13,710 nucleotides of DNA. Origin: an uncultured Oscillospiraceae bacterium. GTDB taxonomy: Bacteria > Bacillota > Clostridia > Oscillospirales > Acutalibacteraceae. The notes below the pieces were generated by a model. That model made no database searches, was not told where the DNA came from, and was given only the letters and a program-made list of their open reading frames with translations. Location: positions 1 to 13,710 of the forward strand of contig UQQZ01000071.1 in the NCBI GenBank assembly GCA_900543305.1. The letters run 5' to 3'. A program made the translations under genes and the position numbers. Shown piece after piece: positions 1 through 6,232 of the stretch. Each line of letters opens with the position of its first letter. The stretch's first letter is position 1.

Positions 1-708
1 GTTATTCCGTTGATCCTCTCGGCAGACAACCCCGCCAACAAGATGAAAGAGATTACCGACCGTCTGGAACAGGGCATTATGGGCGTGTTTGAAAGTGAAC
101 GGTATGCAGAATATTTGCGTACCATGTCAAAGTTTCACGATTACAGCCTGAACAACACAATCTTGATTGCCATGCAGGGCGGCAGTCTTGTAAAAGGCTA
201 CCGTCAATGGGAAAAGGAGTTTGACCGCCATGTAAAGCCCGGAGAAAAGGCAATCAAAATACTTGCCCCCGCCCCGTATAAAGTCAAGAAAGAACGGGAG
301 AAAATCGACCCCGACACACAAAAGCCCATGATCGGCGCGGACGGGAAGCCTGTTATGGAAACGCAGGAAATTACCATACCCGCCTATAAGGTGGTATCTG
401 TCTTTGATGTGTCCCAGACCGAGGGAAAGGAGCTGCCCGCCCTTTCTGTTTCCGATCTGACGGGCGACGTGGAGCAGTACCAGGACTTCTTTGCCGCCCT
501 TGAACGGACTTCCCCCTTTTCTATGGGCTTTGAAGTATTAAGCGGCGGCGCAAAGGGACGCTGCTACTATGAGGAAAACCGTATCGCAATCAATGAGGGT
601 ATGAGTGAATTGCAGAATATCAAATCGGCAATCCATGAAATATCCCACGCCACCATGCACGACATTGACCCGGACGACCCGGCGCGTCCTGACCGCTTTT
701 TCCCGTAG
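1..708 (+). pseudogene. ArdC-like antirestriction/zinc-peptidase gene, 3'-truncated and open at the left edge
   Basis: The reading frame is open from base 1, so the true start may lie upstream; the first possible in-window start is a TTG at 10 with no visible ribosome binding site. The N-terminal part matches the ArdC N-terminal (DUF1738-type) domain common in clostridial conjugative elements: a KFHDYSLNNT motif near residue 42, a KPGEKAIKI segment, then VVSVFDVSQTEGKELP. A zinc-peptidase HExxH motif (HEISH) sits at about residues 209-213 counted from 10. Family members continue after this with roughly 70 more residues including a conserved AESVAY-type stretch; here the frame runs into FFP and a stop. 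It is therefore a 3' truncation or frameshifted relic. ArdC-type proteins bind single-stranded DNA and protect incoming conjugative DNA; this copy has probably lost the peptidase half. The domain call is from memory of the family. Confidence 0.72.
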
Positions 709-937
709 GGGAAAAGCAGAGCGAACAACACCGCGCCGCAAAGCAAGCGTGGCAGCTTGCGGGCGACGACCGTACAGGTAGGACAATGATACTCCCGCGT
801 TGAACGCCCTCAAAGCATTGCGCGGCGCACCCACAAGCATGGGACGGGGTGAAACTCCCGTGGAGCTGTTGCCGGCAGCCGCCCGATGAAAAGCCCATTT
901 CCTTTTTATTCAGATCAAAGAAAGGGGAATTAAGTTT
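709..937. other. Gene-poor remnant inside the mobile element
   Basis: No convincing gene is seen. In the + frame shifted by one relative to the truncated gene, a short open stretch continues past the stop (reading about PVGEKQSEQHRAAKQAW) and ends at a TGA near 803, so part of this may be out-of-frame coding debris. A second short open stretch runs to a TGA near 888. A small hairpin (ACGGG at 844-848 with CCCGT at 857-861) lies in the middle. The minus-strand open frames here have no ribosome binding site. The segment joins what is normally an internal element gene to the excisionase, which suggests an internal deletion. Confidence 0.4.
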
Positions 938-1228
938 ATGAGTAAATCAAACGAAATGCAATTCCCTTTTACATCAAAAAGTAAAGGGGTAACAATAACC
1001 GAAGATGAAGCAGCCGGATTTAATCGAAAAGAAGAAAATCGGGTTCCTATTCATCTAAAAATGACACTAACCATTAAGGAAGCTGCCGAATATAGCAATA
1101 TCGGGATCAACAAAATTGACTCTATGCTGCGGCAGCCCAACTGTCCTTTCGTTTTGTATGTTGGGACGCGAAAACTCGTCAAACGCCGAGAATTTGAAGA
1201 ATATATCCGCCGAGAAATTACAATCTAA
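938..1228 (+). CDS. xis: Excisionase (Xis) of a Tn916-like element
   Basis: A 96-residue protein placed directly before the integrase, as in Tn916-family elements. From about residue 36 it reads VPIHLKMTLTIKEAAEYSNIGINKI, which lines up with the Tn916 excisionase core (VPIW..YTLTIEEASKYFRIG); this is a winged-helix/MerR-like DNA-binding fold that recognises the element ends and directs the integrase towards excision. The start at 938 is supported by a purine-rich AAAGAAAGGGGAA about 8 bases upstream. The internal ATG at 1061 would begin after the conserved VPI motif and is less likely. The first 35 residues form a polar extension that Tn916 Xis lacks. Base composition is AT-rich compared with the chromosome to the right, fitting horizontal origin. 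Confidence 0.85.
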   Translation: MSKSNEMQFPFTSKSKGVTITEDEAAGFNRKEENRVPIHLKMTLTIKEAAEYSNIGINKIDSMLRQPNCPFVLYVGTRKLVKRREFEEYIRREITI

Positions 1229-1267
1229 TTTTTTGCCGCTTATTGGTTGAGATTGTTCCGTATATGA

Positions 1268-1296
1268 TTGAAAAAACAGAGTCTTTGTGCTATACT
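1268..1296 (+). promoter_or_regulatory. Sigma-A type promoter for the integrase
   Basis: TTGAAA at 1268-1273 and TATACT at 1291-1296 are separated by exactly 17 bases, a near-consensus vegetative promoter. It lies between the xis stop and the integrase start and would begin transcription near 1303, giving a leader of about 39 bases. Confidence 0.72.
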
Positions 1297-1309
1297 TTAT
1301 AGTCGCGTT

Positions 1310-1335
1310 GGACTCTTTTTTGTTGAAGGGAGTCC
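1310..1335 (+). promoter_or_regulatory. Leader hairpin covering the integrase ribosome binding site
   Basis: GGACTC at 1310-1315 is perfectly complementary to GAGTCC at 1330-1335, and two T.G wobbles can extend the stem inward. The 3' arm contains the end of the GAAGGGAG Shine-Dalgarno sequence at 1325-1332. The leader RNA could therefore fold to limit integrase translation. The fold is seen in the sequence; its regulatory effect is inferred. Confidence 0.5.
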
Positions 1336-1341
1336 GTACTG

Positions 1342-2523
1342 ATGGGAAAAAACTTAAAAGGTAAAGAATGCGGCAAAGGCATTTATCAAAGAAAGGATGG
1401 TTTATACTCCGCAAGATTTTATGCAAAAGATGGCAAGCGCAAAGAAAAGTATTTCGATACGCTGCCAGAAGCGAAAAACTGGCTTGCTGACGCAAGGTAC
1501 GAAGAACGACATAACTTGATCGTCACTTCCCCCGATATGACAGTTGACAAGTGGTTTAATTACTGGATTGAAAATATTGTTTGTGATCTTGCTCCGAATA
1601 CCAAACGCAATTATCGAGAGCGGTACAAATGGAATATTCAGCCGGTGTTGGGAACCATGTGTATAGGCGATGTAAAGCCCATGCACTGTAAAGCTGTTCT
1701 CAATCGAATGGAAACCACCTACGCAGGCTCTACAATCCGGCAGACTTATATCACGATGGGAACCATGTTCAAATCGGCGGTTATGAATGACATCATCGGA
1801 AAGCACCCCATGAACGGTGTTCGTTACACAAAACCTGTTCGGGCGGTAGATGATATTAAATACTTAACCGTTGAGGAACAAGAAAAATTCCTCGAAGTGG
1901 CAAAACGTTCTCATAATTACAGGCAGTATGTGTTACTGCTTGAAACAGGATTAAGAACGGCTGAATTGATTGGTCTGACATGGGACGCTATAAATTGGAA
2001 GAAACACACCCTGACGATCAGCAAAAGTTTAGAGTATCGGCACAGTCAAGGCTATTGGCGAGCTGGTCCACCAAAAACGAAGAAAAGCTATCGCACAATT
2101 CCGCTTACGGATATGGCATACTCCGTTCTTAAAAGCTGTTACGATGAACGGAACAGCCGAAAGGAGTCTGATGTACTGTCACAGGTTTTGGAGTACACGG
2201 ACAGCCGAACAGGAGAAAAGAAATGCCTTGTCATGCGTGATCTGGTGTTCGTAAACTGGCGAACCGGGGAACCGGCGAAAAACAGTTCCTATGATACCCA
2301 CCTATACAAGTTGTGTGATGAAGCTGGTATCAAGCGTTTTTGTATGCACGCTCTGCGACATACCTACGCCACACGCGCAATCGAGCGCGGCGTACAGCCA
2401 AAGGTCTTGCAGCAGCTTTTAGGACACGCGAGTATCAAAACAACAATGGACAGATATGTTCATGTGACAGACGAATCTATGATAAAAGCCGTCCGCCAAT
2501 TTGAACAAGCTACGCCAGCCTGA
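1342..2523 (+). CDS. int: Tyrosine site-specific integrase of a Tn916-like conjugative element
   Basis: A complete 393-residue tyrosine recombinase that cuts and joins the element ends and the chromosomal target. Residues about 10-55 (GKGIYQRKDGLYSARFYAKDG, cut here) form the AP2-like arm-binding domain, about 66-160 the SAM-like core-binding domain, and about 175-388 the catalytic domain. Catalytic residues visible are R205 (in TGLRTAELIGL), a lysine in PPKTKKSYR (243-251), H336 and R339 (HALRH), H362 (LLGHAS) and the nucleophile Y372 (DRYVHV). No frameshift or missing residue is seen, so the enzyme should be active. It has its own promoter and a GAAGGGAG ribosome binding site. Length and order (xis then int at the element's right end) match Tn916 Int. 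The base composition is AT-rich against its chromosomal neighbour. Confidence 0.95.
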   Translation: MGKNLKGKECGKGIYQRKDGLYSARFYAKDGKRKEKYFDTLPEAKNWLADARYEERHNLIVTSPDMTVDKWFNYWIENIVCDLAPNTKRNYRERYKWNIQPVLGTMCIGDVKPMHCKAVLNRMETTYAGSTIRQTYITMGTMFKSAVMNDIIGKHPMNGVRYTKPVRAVDDIKYLTVEEQEKFLEVAKRSHNYRQYVLLLETGLRTAELIGLTWDAINWKKHTLTISKSLEYRHSQGYWRAGPPKTKKSYRTIPLTDMAYSVLKSCYDERNSRKESDVLSQVLEYTDSRTGEKKCLVMRDLVFVNWRTGEPAKNSSYDTHLYKLCDEAGIKRFCMHALRHTYATRAIERGVQPKVLQQLLGHASIKTTMDRYVHVTDESMIKAVRQFEQATPA

Positions 2524-2632
2524 TATGAAAAAAGGGCGTAAAAAGGGCGTAGACAAAATTTAGAGAAAGGCAGAAAGCCTTGTAAATCAAGGGTTTCCGG
2601 ATAGGTATAAGATAAAATGAAATTAGGAATTG
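2524..2632. mobile_element. Probable right attachment site / element end next to ychF
   Basis: The 93 bases between the integrase stop and the ychF ATG are AT-rich and carry the tandem 11-bp repeats plus two overlapping palindromes: AAGGC/GCCTT at 2567-2581 and CCTTG/CAAGG at 2578-2592. There is no good ribosome binding site before ychF (only TAGGTA near 2602-2607). The first ychF codons (AAA TTA GGA ATT) are AT-rich while the following ones are GC-rich. The crossover is therefore placed at or just inside the ychF 5' end. The left attachment site is outside the window, so the core sequence cannot be defined. Confidence 0.5.
2530..2551 (+). repeat. Two tandem 11-bp direct repeats, putative integrase arm-binding sites
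   Basis: AAAAGGGCGTA occurs at 2530-2540 and again, without a gap, at 2541-2551, seven bases after the integrase stop. Tn916-family integrases bind short direct repeats near the element ends through their N-terminal domain, so this position suits such sites. The binding role is inferred. Confidence 0.55.
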
Positions 2633-3711
2633 TGGGCCTGCCCAATGTGGGCAAGAGCACTTTGTTCAACGCCATCACCAACGCCGGCGCCCAGTCGGCC
2701 AACTATCCCTTCTGCACCATCGAGCCCAACGTGGGCGTGGTCTCCGTGCCGGATAAACGACTGGACAAGCTGGCCGAAATGTATGAGCCGGAAAAATTTA
2801 CCCCCGCCACCATTGAATTCGTGGACATCGCCGGCCTGGTCAAGGGCGCTTCCAAGGGTGAAGGCCTGGGCAACAAGTTCCTCTCCAACATCCGGGAAGT
2901 GGACGCCATCGTCCATGTGGTGCGCTGCTTCGAAAATGACGACATCATCCATGTGGAAGGCAGCATCGATCCCCGACGGGATATCGAAACCATCGACCTG
3001 GAATTGATCCTCTCCGACATTGAGGTGCTGGACCGGCGTATTGACAAAACCAAGAAAATGCTCAAGGCCGACAAAAAATATCAGACCGAGTTGGACTTTC
3101 TGGAGCGGGTCCATCAGGCACTGGAAGAAGGGAAGTCCGCCCGCAGTGTGGAATGCACCGAGGAAGAAGCGGAAATTCTCTCCACCGTGTCCCTGCTGAC
3201 CAACAAGCCCATCATCTTCGCCGCCAACATGAGTGAGGACGATTTCCGGGGCGGCGTGGAAAACAACAAGTATTTCCAGGTGGTCCAGGAATTTGCCAAA
3301 GCGGAACACGCCGCTGTGCTGCCCATCTGCGCGGAAATTGAAGCGGAAATCTCCGGCATGGACCGAGAGGAAAAAGAATTGTTCCTCAACGACATGGGCC
3401 TGGAAGAATCCGGACTGGACCGGCTCATTACCGCATGCTACTCCTTGCTGGGACTCATCTCCTACCTGACCGCCGGCAAACCCGAGGTCCGGGCTTGGAC
3501 CATCAAGAAGGGCACCAAGGCGCCCCAGGCCGCCGGTAAGATTCACTCCGACTTCGAACGAGGCTTTATCCGCGCCGAAGTCATCGGCTTTGACCAGCTG
3601 ATGGAATGCGGTTCCATGACCGTGGCCAAGGAAAAGGGCCTGGTCCGCAGCGAGGGAAAAGATTACGTCATGCAGGATGGAGATATTGTTCTGTTCCGGT
3701 TTAACGTGTAA
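2617..3711 (+). CDS. ychF: YchF, Obg-family ribosome-associated ATPase
   Basis: A complete 364-residue member of the Obg/YchF P-loop family, a universally conserved translation-associated protein that binds the ribosome and hydrolyses ATP rather than GTP. The P-loop is GLPNVGKST at residues 7-15, the G3 motif DIAG at 70-73, and the G4 position reads NMSE (204-207) instead of NKxD, the change that gives YchF its ATP preference. A helical coiled-coil insert lies around 130-185 and a TGS domain fills about 280-363. No key residue is missing. The gene sits directly against the integrated element and has lost, or never had, a visible strong ribosome binding site, so its expression may now depend on element sequence. 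A 56-residue membrane protein follows after 35 bases, probably on the same transcript. Confidence 0.97.
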   Translation: MKLGIVGLPNVGKSTLFNAITNAGAQSANYPFCTIEPNVGVVSVPDKRLDKLAEMYEPEKFTPATIEFVDIAGLVKGASKGEGLGNKFLSNIREVDAIVHVVRCFENDDIIHVEGSIDPRRDIETIDLELILSDIEVLDRRIDKTKKMLKADKKYQTELDFLERVHQALEEGKSARSVECTEEEAEILSTVSLLTNKPIIFAANMSEDDFRGGVENNKYFQVVQEFAKAEHAAVLPICAEIEAEISGMDREEKELFLNDMGLEESGLDRLITACYSLLGLISYLTAGKPEVRAWTIKKGTKAPQAAGKIHSDFERGFIRAEVIGFDQLMECGSMTVAKEKGLVRSEGKDYVMQDGDIVLFRFNV

Positions 3712-3746
3712 AAAATGGCTTGGGAGCCAAAGGAGGATCCCTTCTG

Positions 3747-3917
3747 ATGGATGAGATTGTCTGGCTGGTTTTGCTGGCCATACTGTTTTTCTGCGCCCTG
3801 TTCTACACTGTGAAGGCCGCTATCAAACAGGCCCTGCGAGAGTATGAACAGGAAAAACAACAGAACTCTCCGAAGGATGTTTCTCCCAATCAACCCAACC
3901 AGAAAGAGGACGGTTAA
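3747..3917 (+). CDS. Small single-span membrane protein of unknown function
   Basis: A 56-residue protein, MDEIVWLVLLAILFFCALFY at its start, with one hydrophobic span at about residues 4-23 followed by a charged, Gln/Asn/Lys-rich cytoplasmic-type tail. The ATG at 3747 is chosen over an in-frame TTG at 3720 because AAAGGAGG at 3729-3736 lies about 10 bases before it. It follows ychF closely, and its stop codon falls in the loop of the terminator, so the two genes probably share a transcript. I do not recognise a family. Codon use resembles a real gene and the ribosome binding site is strong, so it is likely translated. Confidence 0.65.
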   Translation: MDEIVWLVLLAILFFCALFYTVKAAIKQALREYEQEKQQNSPKDVSPNQPNQKEDG

Positions 3918-3936
3918 CCGCCCTCTTTTTTTTTTT
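3905..3936 (+). terminator. Intrinsic terminator after ychF and the small membrane gene
   Basis: AGAGGACGG at 3905-3913 pairs with CCGCCCTCT at 3918-3926, with one A.C mismatch and a TTAA loop, and is followed by an unbroken T tract to 3936. The upstream gene's TAA lies in the loop. Confidence 0.9.
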
Positions 3937-3950
3937 CCGGGCCCCCCAGC

Positions 3951-4336
3951 AACCAGTCCTCACCCAAAAAACTCCGCAGAGGAAAAGTCTTTGGCCTCCC
4001 TTTCCTCAGAGAAAAAGGGCACCTTATCCCAACTTAACTCCCGCGACCACTGGGTAACCAATCCCTGCCCAAAAACTTCGCGGAGGAAAAGCCTTTGGCC
4101 TCCCTTTCCTAAGAAAAAAAGGGCCCCCTTATCCCAACTTCACACCACGCGGCCACTGGGTAACGAGTCCCCACCCAAAAAACTTCGCGAAGGAAAAGTC
4201 TTTGGCTTACCTTTCTTCAGAGAAAAAAGGACACCTTACCCCAACTTCACCCCCCGCGGCCACTGGGTAACCAATCCCCACCCAAAAAACTTCGCGAAGG
4301 AAAAGTCTTTGGCTTACCTTTCTTCAGAAAGGTAAG
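3951..4336. repeat. Tandem array of about 3.6 copies of a 105-107-bp structured non-coding repeat
   Basis: Units begin with CCCAAAAA(A)CT at 3963, 4068, 4174 and 4281, giving lengths of 105, 106 and 107 and a final partial unit ending in a hairpin at 4336; a 12-base tail of a preceding unit lies at 3951-3962. Each unit holds a short palindrome (CTTCGCGAAG in units 3 and 4, CTTCGCGGAG in unit 2, CTCCGCAGAG in unit 1), a second hairpin of the form CCTTT...AAAGG, and a CCACTGGGTAAC block. Since unit lengths are not multiples of three, each copy shifts frame and the open frame running through the array is not a protein. The array fills the interval of more than 500 bases between the ychF terminator and the ABC exporter promoter. 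Confidence 0.85.
4313..4336. repeat. Perfect 11-bp hairpin closing the repeat array
   Basis: CTTACCTTTCT at 4313-4323 and AGAAAGGTAAG at 4326-4336 are exact reverse complements with a two-base TC loop. In earlier units the right arm is longer and imperfect, so the last unit ends in a tightened version. No T tract follows on either strand, so it is not a standard terminator. Confidence 0.7.
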
Positions 4337-4339
4337 TAG

Positions 4340-4368
4340 TTGCATTTTCAACTAATTTATGATATGCT
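4340..4368 (+). promoter_or_regulatory. Possible promoter of the ABC exporter operon
   Basis: TTGCAT at 4340-4345 and TATGCT at 4363-4368 are 17 bases apart, and a TG at 4360-4361 makes an extended -10. The -35 is a poor match. The leader to the ATG at 4439 would be about 65 bases. Confidence 0.45.
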
Positions 4369-4438
4369 GGAGAGGACAAAACGCACTGTATGAAAGCGGT
4401 AGTGGACCGCTGGGAGAAGTTGTGAAAGGAAGTTTGCC

Positions 4439-6232
4439 ATGAAGGTGATTCTGCACTATATCAAGCCTTTTGTCCCCCGCATGAGCCTGGGGATCTTCAT
4501 CAAGTTCATTGGCGCCGTAATGGAATTGCTGCTGCCCTGGATTCTCTCCTATATGGTGGACGACATTGTCCCCATGCGGGATATGGGGTTGATTCTCCTG
4601 TGGGGCGGCGCTATGATCGTGGCCGCCATCCTGGCTTTGGTCACCAACATTGTGGCAAACCGTATGGCCGCCTGGGTGGCCCAGCACACCACCCAAGCAC
4701 TGCGCCACGATCTTTTCCGCAAAATTTCGTACCTTTCCTGCTCCCAGATCGACGAGTATTCCATCCCCTCTCTGGAATCCCGTTTGACCAGCGATACCTA
4801 TAACGTCCATCAGATGATCGGCATGATGCAGCGGATGGGCGTCCGGGCCCCCATTCTGCTATTGGGCGGAATTCTCATCACCCTCACCCTGGACCCGGTG
4901 CTCACACTGGTTCTGGTTTGCACCTTGCCCTTCCTGGCACTGCTGGTGTACAGCGTCTCCAAACGGGGCATTCCTCTGTATGTGCAGCTGCAACAGGGCG
5001 TGGACGCCATGGTGCGTACCGTCCGGGAAAATATCGCCGGAATCCGGGTCATCAAGGCCCTGTCCAAAACCGATTATGAACGGGAACGCTTTGCAGGCGT
5101 CAACGGGGAATTGGTCCGGCGAGAGAAAAAAGCCGGCATCACCATGGCTTTGACCAACCCCATGATGAACCTGCTTCTGAACCTGGGCCTCACTTTGGTC
5201 ATCGTGGTGGGCGCCTATCGGGTCAACGCAGGTTTGACCCAGGCCGGAAAAATCATTGCCTTTTTGAGCTACTTTACCATTATCCTCAACGCCATGATGG
5301 CCATCACCCGGATTTTCGTCATGTATTCCAAGGGCACCGCCTCCGGCGCCCGAATTCAGGAAGTCCTGGAAACCCCCGAAGATTTGAAGGTCACCCCCGC
5401 TTCCAAGGAGCCTTCCCCGTACCATGTGGTTTTTGACCACGTCTCCTTCTCCTACGGAAAAGCGGAACCCAGTGTGGAAGATATCAGCTTCCGCCTGAAA
5501 CCCGGAGAAACCTTGGGCATCATCGGCGCCACCGGCTGCGGCAAATCCACCTTGATGGCCCTTTTGATGCGCCTATACGACGTGGATCGCGGGGAAATCA
5601 CCTTGGGAGGGCGTACCCTTTCCTCCATCCCCTTGGATGAGCTCCATCAGAAATTTGGGGTGGTGTTCCAAAATGACGTGCTCTTCGCGGACACCATCTA
5701 CGAAAATATCGACTTTGGCCGGCACCTGCCGCCTGAGGAAATCGAAAAGGCCGCCCGGTGCGCCCAGGCCATGGAGTTTATCTCCCAGCTGCCAGACGGA
5801 TTGCAGCATATGCTCACCGCCAAGGGCACCAATCTCAGCGGCGGTCAGAAACAACGGGTTCTGGTGGCCCGAGCTCTGGCCGGTTCTCCGGAAATCCTCA
5901 TTCTGGACGACTCCTCCTCCGCCTTGGACTACCGCACCGATGCCGCTTTGCGAAAGGCCCTTCGAGAGGAATATCAGGGAGTCACCACCATTGTCATCGC
6001 CCAGCGGGTCAGCTCCATTCTCCACGCAGACCACATTTTGGTTCTGGAAGAGGGACGAGAACTGGGTTACGGAGATCACCAGCATCTGCTGAAAACTTGC
6101 CCGGTCTACCAGGAGATCGCCCACTCCCAGATGGGACAGGGAAACCTTGCCGGGGAAGAAACTCCCGGCACCAGGACGGAAAAACCGGTAGAAAATACCG
6201 AACCTGTCCACGCGGAAAAGGAGGTGGTTTAA
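4439..6232 (+). CDS. ABC exporter subunit 1 (half-transporter with degenerate ATP site)
   Basis: A 597-residue fused membrane/ATPase half-transporter of the multidrug/lipid exporter class (MdlB/LmrCD/BmrCD-like). Residues about 15-300 form the six-span membrane domain and about 330-565 the nucleotide-binding domain. Walker A is GATGCGKST (363-371), the Q-loop glutamine is Q411, and the signature LSGGQ (466-470) is intact. The Walker B catalytic Glu is replaced by Asp (D490-D491), and the switch His is Gln (Q522 in VIAQRVSSI). These two losses mark the degenerate site of a heterodimeric exporter; its intact signature serves the partner's site. The start at 4439 has AAAGGAAG six bases upstream. 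A charged 32-residue tail closes the protein. It is the first gene of a tight two-gene operon; the substrate cannot be told from sequence. Confidence 0.93.
   Translation: MKVILHYIKPFVPRMSLGIFIKFIGAVMELLLPWILSYMVDDIVPMRDMGLILLWGGAMIVAAILALVTNIVANRMAAWVAQHTTQALRHDLFRKISYLSCSQIDEYSIPSLESRLTSDTYNVHQMIGMMQRMGVRAPILLLGGILITLTLDPVLTLVLVCTLPFLALLVYSVSKRGIPLYVQLQQGVDAMVRTVRENIAGIRVIKALSKTDYERERFAGVNGELVRREKKAGITMALTNPMMNLLLNLGLTLVIVVGAYRVNAGLTQAGKIIAFLSYFTIILNAMMAITRIFVMYSKGTASGARIQEVLETPEDLKVTPASKEPSPYHVVFDHVSFSYGKAEPSVEDISFRLKPGETLGIIGATGCGKSTLMALLMRLYDVDRGEITLGGRTLSSIPLDELHQKFGVVFQNDVLFADTIYENIDFGRHLPPEEIEKAARCAQAMEFISQLPDGLQHMLTAKGTNLSGGQKQRVLVARALAGSPEILILDDSSSALDYRTDAALRKALREEYQGVTTIVIAQRVSSILHADHILVLEEGRELGYGDHQHLLKTCPVYQEIAHSQMGQGNLAGEETPGTRTEKPVENTEPVHAEKEVV

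Noticed and set aside
620..898. Minus-strand Cys-rich frame in the element remnant
   Set aside because: It overlaps the recognisable ArdC-like coding sequence on the other strand and has no ribosome binding site.
2623..3546. Long minus-strand frame opposite ychF
   Set aside because: It is the antisense of a clearly conserved gene; a Gly/His/Phe-rich shadow with no family features.
3844..4335. Open frame of 163 codons across the repeat array
   Set aside because: It starts inside the small membrane gene and crosses the terminator. Repeat units of 105, 106 and 107 bases are read in different frames, so the peptide repeats are not conserved, and there is no ribosome binding site.
3951..4336. 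CRISPR array
   Set aside because: The repeats are contiguous and more than 100 bp long with divergence along their whole length; there are no short repeats with unique spacers and no cas genes.
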